Part shown: positions 61,499 through 64,000 of the stretch, piece by piece
Layout of the letters: each line of letters begins with the position of its first letter
How positions within the stretch are numbered: position 1 is the first letter of the stretch
Source: Paenibacillus macerans
GTDB taxonomy: Bacteria > Bacillota > Bacilli > Paenibacillales > Paenibacillaceae
Direction: 5' to 3'
Length of the DNA stretch: 64,000 nucleotides
Assembly: GCF_900454495.1 (NCBI RefSeq)
Contig: NZ_UGSI01000001.1
Location: 62,001 to 126,000, forward strand
Program-made: the position numbers and the translations under genes
The notes under the pieces: model-generated
The model's database searches: none
What the model saw: the letters and a program-made list of their open reading frames with translations, nothing else
Told to the model about the DNA's origin: nothing

Positions 61499-61771
61499 AC
61501 TGGAACGACGAACCCTCCGCCCTTCAAAATAGCGGAACTTTGTGTTCTTATTATCCGGAGTCGCAGCATATTGATCCCCATTAGCGACATTTTTTGTCCT
61601 TATTTACCTATGAATAGTCCCAAACATGGGTATTTCCTTACGATTTGAGCAAATAGCGACTTGAATTTCCTCTATTTCTCTCAAATGGACGGATACCGCT
61701 GAAATAACGCCCTTTTTTGCCCTTATGTTTTTCGCCGGAATTTCTCGGACAGCCTGGTTTTTGCCGGTTTT
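61499..61771. repeat. Dispersed repeat family 2, copy B
   Basis: Second copy of the element at 21245, same orientation. Shared blocks include CTGGAACGAC, CCTTCAAAATAGCGG, CTCTATTTCTCTCAAATGG and CAGCCTGGTTTTT, with degenerate ATAGCGxxCTTTxTGTxCTTAT units between them. It occupies most of the dgkA-cdd spacer; no gene is seen in it. Confidence 0.75.
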
Positions 61772-61979
61772 CTCGGTGCAATACCAAATAGCGCCGCCGA
61801 CTTATCGGCGGACTCCTGCTTTGATATTCAGCGGCATCCCGCTTGCCTGGGGCCCTTCGGTCCAAGTAGCATCGCACTTGAAGGATGAACAGGTTAACCT
61901 GAAGATGTGCGCCTGATCGCTTGGTCAAACGCTGTTTTTGGTGTTGGGCCTTGTTATCTTGTTCATTTAAGGAGATGAT

Positions 61980-62399
61980 ATGGTTATGGATTACGAAAAA
62001 CTGCTTCAAGAAGCTATAGAGGCCCGTAAAGCGGCTTATATCCCATATTCGGGGTTTGGCGTGGGCGCGGCGCTGCTCGATGAGCGCGGACATGTGCATC
62101 GCGGCTGCAACATCGAAAACGCCGCCTACAACCCGACGAACTGCGCCGAGCGCACGGCCGTGTTTCGCGCCATTGCTGACGGACACCGTCCCGGCAGCTT
62201 TCAGGCGATCGCCGTCGTCGCGGACACGGACGACCCCGTCGCTCCCTGCGGCGTTTGCCGCCAGGTGATGCTTGAGCTGTGCGGTCCGGACATGCCGGTC
62301 ATTCTCGGCAACCTGCGGGGCGATGTCCGCCATACGACGGTTCGCGAACTGCTTCCGTACGCCTTTGCTCCTTCGCATTTGGAGGAGTCCGGGAAGTAA
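61980..62399 (+). CDS. cdd: Cytidine deaminase
   Basis: A 139-aa homotetrameric zinc enzyme that deaminates cytidine and deoxycytidine. Zinc ligands and the catalytic Glu are in NPTNCAERTAVFRA (C-A-E) and PCGVCRQVMLE (P-C-x-x-C). The start is ATG 61980 or ATG 61986, both served by AAGGAG. It lies between dgkA and era, as in Bacillus. Confidence 0.97.
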   Translation: MVMDYEKLLQEAIEARKAAYIPYSGFGVGAALLDERGHVHRGCNIENAAYNPTNCAERTAVFRAIADGHRPGSFQAIAVVADTDDPVAPCGVCRQVMLELCGPDMPVILGNLRGDVRHTTVRELLPYAFAPSHLEESGK

Positions 62400-62446
62400 C
62401 CCGCCAAGTCACTGCCAAGTCACTACACGAAAGGAACAACAGGCTT

Positions 62447-63349
62447 ATGTCAAAAGCGAAATTCAAATCCGGCTTCGTAGCGATCGTCGGACGGCCGAAC
62501 GTCGGCAAATCGACGCTGATGAACCACATTATCGGCCAAAAAATCGCCATCATGTCCGACAAACCGCAAACGACGCGGAACAAAATCCACGGGGTGTACA
62601 CCTCGGAATCGATGCAGATCGTTTTTTTGGATACCCCCGGCATCCATAAACGCCAGTCGAAGCTTGGCGACTATATGAATACGACGGCGCTGAACACGCT
62701 GGGAGAGGTGGAAGCGGTGCTGTTCCTCGTCGACGTCGCGGAAGGTTTGGGCGGCGGGGACCGCTTTATCATCGAACGGTTGAAGGGCGTTGGAACGCCG
62801 GTCATTCTCGTGCTGAACAAAATCGACCGCGTCGAGCCGGAGCAACTGCTGCCGATCATGGAGGAATACCGCAAGCTGTACGAGTTTGCGGAAATCGTGC
62901 CGATTTCGGCCAAGCTCGGCAACAACGTAAACACGCTGATCGAGCAAATCGGCAAGTATTTGCCGGAGGGACCGCAATATTATCCGGAGGATCAGGTGAC
63001 CGACCATCCGGAGCAGTTTGTGTGCGCCGAGTTGATCCGCGAGAAAATTTTGCATCTCACGCGCGAGGAAGTTCCGCACTCGATCGCGGTGACGATCGAA
63101 GACATGCGCGTGCAGGAGAACGGGGTCGTCTATATTTCGGCCGTCATTTTCGTCGAGCGCGATTCGCAAAAAGGGATCATCATCGGCAAGCGGGGGGCCT
63201 TGCTTAAGGAAGTCGGCAAGCTGGCCCGCCAGGATATCGAAAATTTGCTGGGCTCGAAGATTTTTCTGGAGCTGTGGGTGAAAGTCAAAAAAGACTGGCG
63301 CAATCAGGAGCGGATTCTGCGGGATCTCGGCTTCCACCAGGACGCTTAA
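62447..63349 (+). CDS. era: GTPase Era
   Basis: Era binds the 3' end of 16S rRNA and is essential for 30S assembly. The 300-aa protein has G1 GRPNVGKSTLMNHIIG, the switch KPQTTRNKIHG, G3 DTPGIHK, G4 NKIDRV and the C-terminal KH domain (IIIGKRGALLKEVGKLAR). ATG 62447 follows AAAGGA; the frame is open back into cdd but unsupported there. Confidence 0.97.
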   Translation: MSKAKFKSGFVAIVGRPNVGKSTLMNHIIGQKIAIMSDKPQTTRNKIHGVYTSESMQIVFLDTPGIHKRQSKLGDYMNTTALNTLGEVEAVLFLVDVAEGLGGGDRFIIERLKGVGTPVILVLNKIDRVEPEQLLPIMEEYRKLYEFAEIVPISAKLGNNVNTLIEQIGKYLPEGPQYYPEDQVTDHPEQFVCAELIREKILHLTREEVPHSIAVTIEDMRVQENGVVYISAVIFVERDSQKGIIIGKRGALLKEVGKLARQDIENLLGSKIFLELWVKVKKDWRNQERILRDLGFHQDA

Positions 63350-63470
63350 GCCTGTGCTTAAGTCCGGCGTATTCTATACTGGGAGTTATTGCAACGCATA
63401 GTTCCGGTCCTTCGGCACATCCTATTCTTTGAAGATGCAGGCGTCATTTCCGAAGAAAGGATGAATACGA

Positions 63471-63605
63471 ATGCGAGATTTTTCGTGGAAGTATTTTGTG
63501 ATGACTGGAGATGTCGATGCTTACTTGCTGTATAAAGAAGCCTGCGGCAGTTCCGACGAGGAGGCCGCGGCCGAAGAGCTGGTCTTGGAAGAAGAGGCCG
63601 AGTGA
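63471..63605 (+). CDS. yqzL: YqzL family small protein
   Basis: A 44-aa protein, MRDFSWKYFVMTGDVDAYLL followed by YKEACGSS and an acidic tail. The W-K-x-F-x-x-T-G-x-x-x-x-Y-L-L pattern is that of YqzL, found between era and recO in Bacillus. GAAAGGATG precedes ATG 63471. Function unknown. Confidence 0.85.
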   Translation: MRDFSWKYFVMTGDVDAYLLYKEACGSSDEEAAAEELVLEEEAE

Positions 63606-63656
63606 CCGGAGCGAAGAATCGGGGAGAAGCAGCCAGGACGGTTTGGGGGAAATATC

Positions 63657-64000
63657 ATGCTTTACAGGGTGGAAGGAATCGTCATCCGCAGCATGGATTA
63701 TGGTGAAGGCAATAAAATCATTACTTTATGCACGGAAAGCCACGGTAAAGTAGGGGTTCTGGCGCGCGGAGCCAAAAAGGTGAAAAGCCGGCATGCGGCG
63801 CTGACCCAGCCCTTTACGTACGGTGAATATGTGTTCTTCCGTCAAAACGGCGGGCTCGGAACGCTGAATTCAGGTGAGATCATCGAATCTCACTTTTCTT
63901 TGCGTGAGGACCTTTTTTTGGCGGCCTATGCTTCTTATGTCTGCGAGCTGTTGGACCGGACCTTGCAGGACGAGGAGGTCGGGAGCTTTTGGTTCACGCA
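63657..64000 (+). CDS. recO: DNA repair protein RecO (partial)
   Basis: The first 114 codons of RecO run off the window end: MLYRVEGIVIRSMDYGEGNK, then LARGAKKVKSRHAALTQPF, the N-terminal OB-fold. RecO helps RecF and RecR load RecA on SSB-coated DNA. TTTGGGGGAAATATC precedes ATG 63657. It starts 51 bp after yqzL, as in Bacillus. Confidence 0.95.
   Translation, partial: MLYRVEGIVIRSMDYGEGNKIITLCTESHGKVGVLARGAKKVKSRHAALTQPFTYGEYVFFRQNGGLGTLNSGEIIESHFSLREDLFLAAYASYVCELLDRTLQDEEVGSFWFT

Noticed and set aside
1..64000. tRNA, rRNA genes or a replication origin
   Set aside because: No cloverleaf, rRNA segment or DnaA-box cluster was recognised by eye on either strand.

Overview
The window comes from a spore-forming, fairly GC-rich Firmicute of the Paenibacillaceae, most likely Paenibacillus. 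The evidence is the gene content and order: comEC-holA-rpsT-gpr-spoIIP-yqxA-lepA-hemW-hrcA-grpE-dnaK-dnaJ-prmA-rsmE-mtaB, then hinT-rpsU-yqeY-yqfC-yqfD-phoH-pgpH-ybeY-dgkA-cdd-era-yqzL-recO. This is the Bacillus yqe/yqf chromosomal neighbourhood, with sporulation genes, a CIRCE element and AGGAGG-type ribosome binding sites. The identification is an inference from these features; no 16S rRNA gene is present.

Layout. 1-1074: no gene, a terminator and a dispersed repeat. 1075-11143: comEC, an ECF sigma factor with a zinc-finger anti-sigma factor, holA, rpsT (minus strand), gpr, spoIIP and a yqxA-like gene. 11264-18963: a beta-mannan/glucomannan locus (LacI regulator, GH130 mannosylglucose phosphorylase, cellobiose 2-epimerase, GH113 mannanase, GH130 mannooligosaccharide phosphorylase, CE7 esterase). 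Its ABC transporter and second regulator have been cut down to fragments by a deletion near 16618. 19061-34347: lepA, hemW, an acetyltransferase, the hrcA-grpE-dnaK-dnaJ heat-shock operon, four small accessory genes, prmA, an M50 protease, rsmE and mtaB. 34348-39849: repeats, a Nudix hydrolase, a Na/Pi cotransporter, an RlmI-type methyltransferase and a complete insertion sequence with 18-bp inverted ends and a 5-bp target duplication. 40150-47741: addB-addA.

47742-54300 is visibly AT-rich and looks acquired. It begins with broken gene ends, then carries an ECF sigma factor, a membrane anti-sigma factor without a zinc finger, and two tandem secreted proteins that resemble the anti-sigma factor's own extracellular domain. 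It ends in a decayed family-2 glycosyltransferase. At its right border, upstream of hinT, a Crp/Fnr-like palindrome lies 41.5 bp before the predicted start of a short, three-way-junction RNA ending in a U-tract. 54534-64000 returns to the conserved core up to a truncated recO.

How the genes work together. The mannan genes form a phosphorolytic pathway: GH113 cuts imported mannooligosaccharides, CE7 probably removes acetyl groups, GH130_2 releases mannose-1-phosphate, the epimerase turns mannobiose into mannosylglucose, and GH130_1 splits that into mannose-1-phosphate and glucose. The heat-shock genes are under HrcA/CIRCE control. AddAB performs double-strand-break repair. Two dispersed repeat families (432/34478 and 21245/61499) and a pair of GTTCAAAAAGT hairpins occupy otherwise empty spacers.

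The best candidates for something new are the sigma/anti-sigma/ectodomain-mimic module at 48319-52366 and the candidate Fnr-type regulated RNA at 54351-54474.
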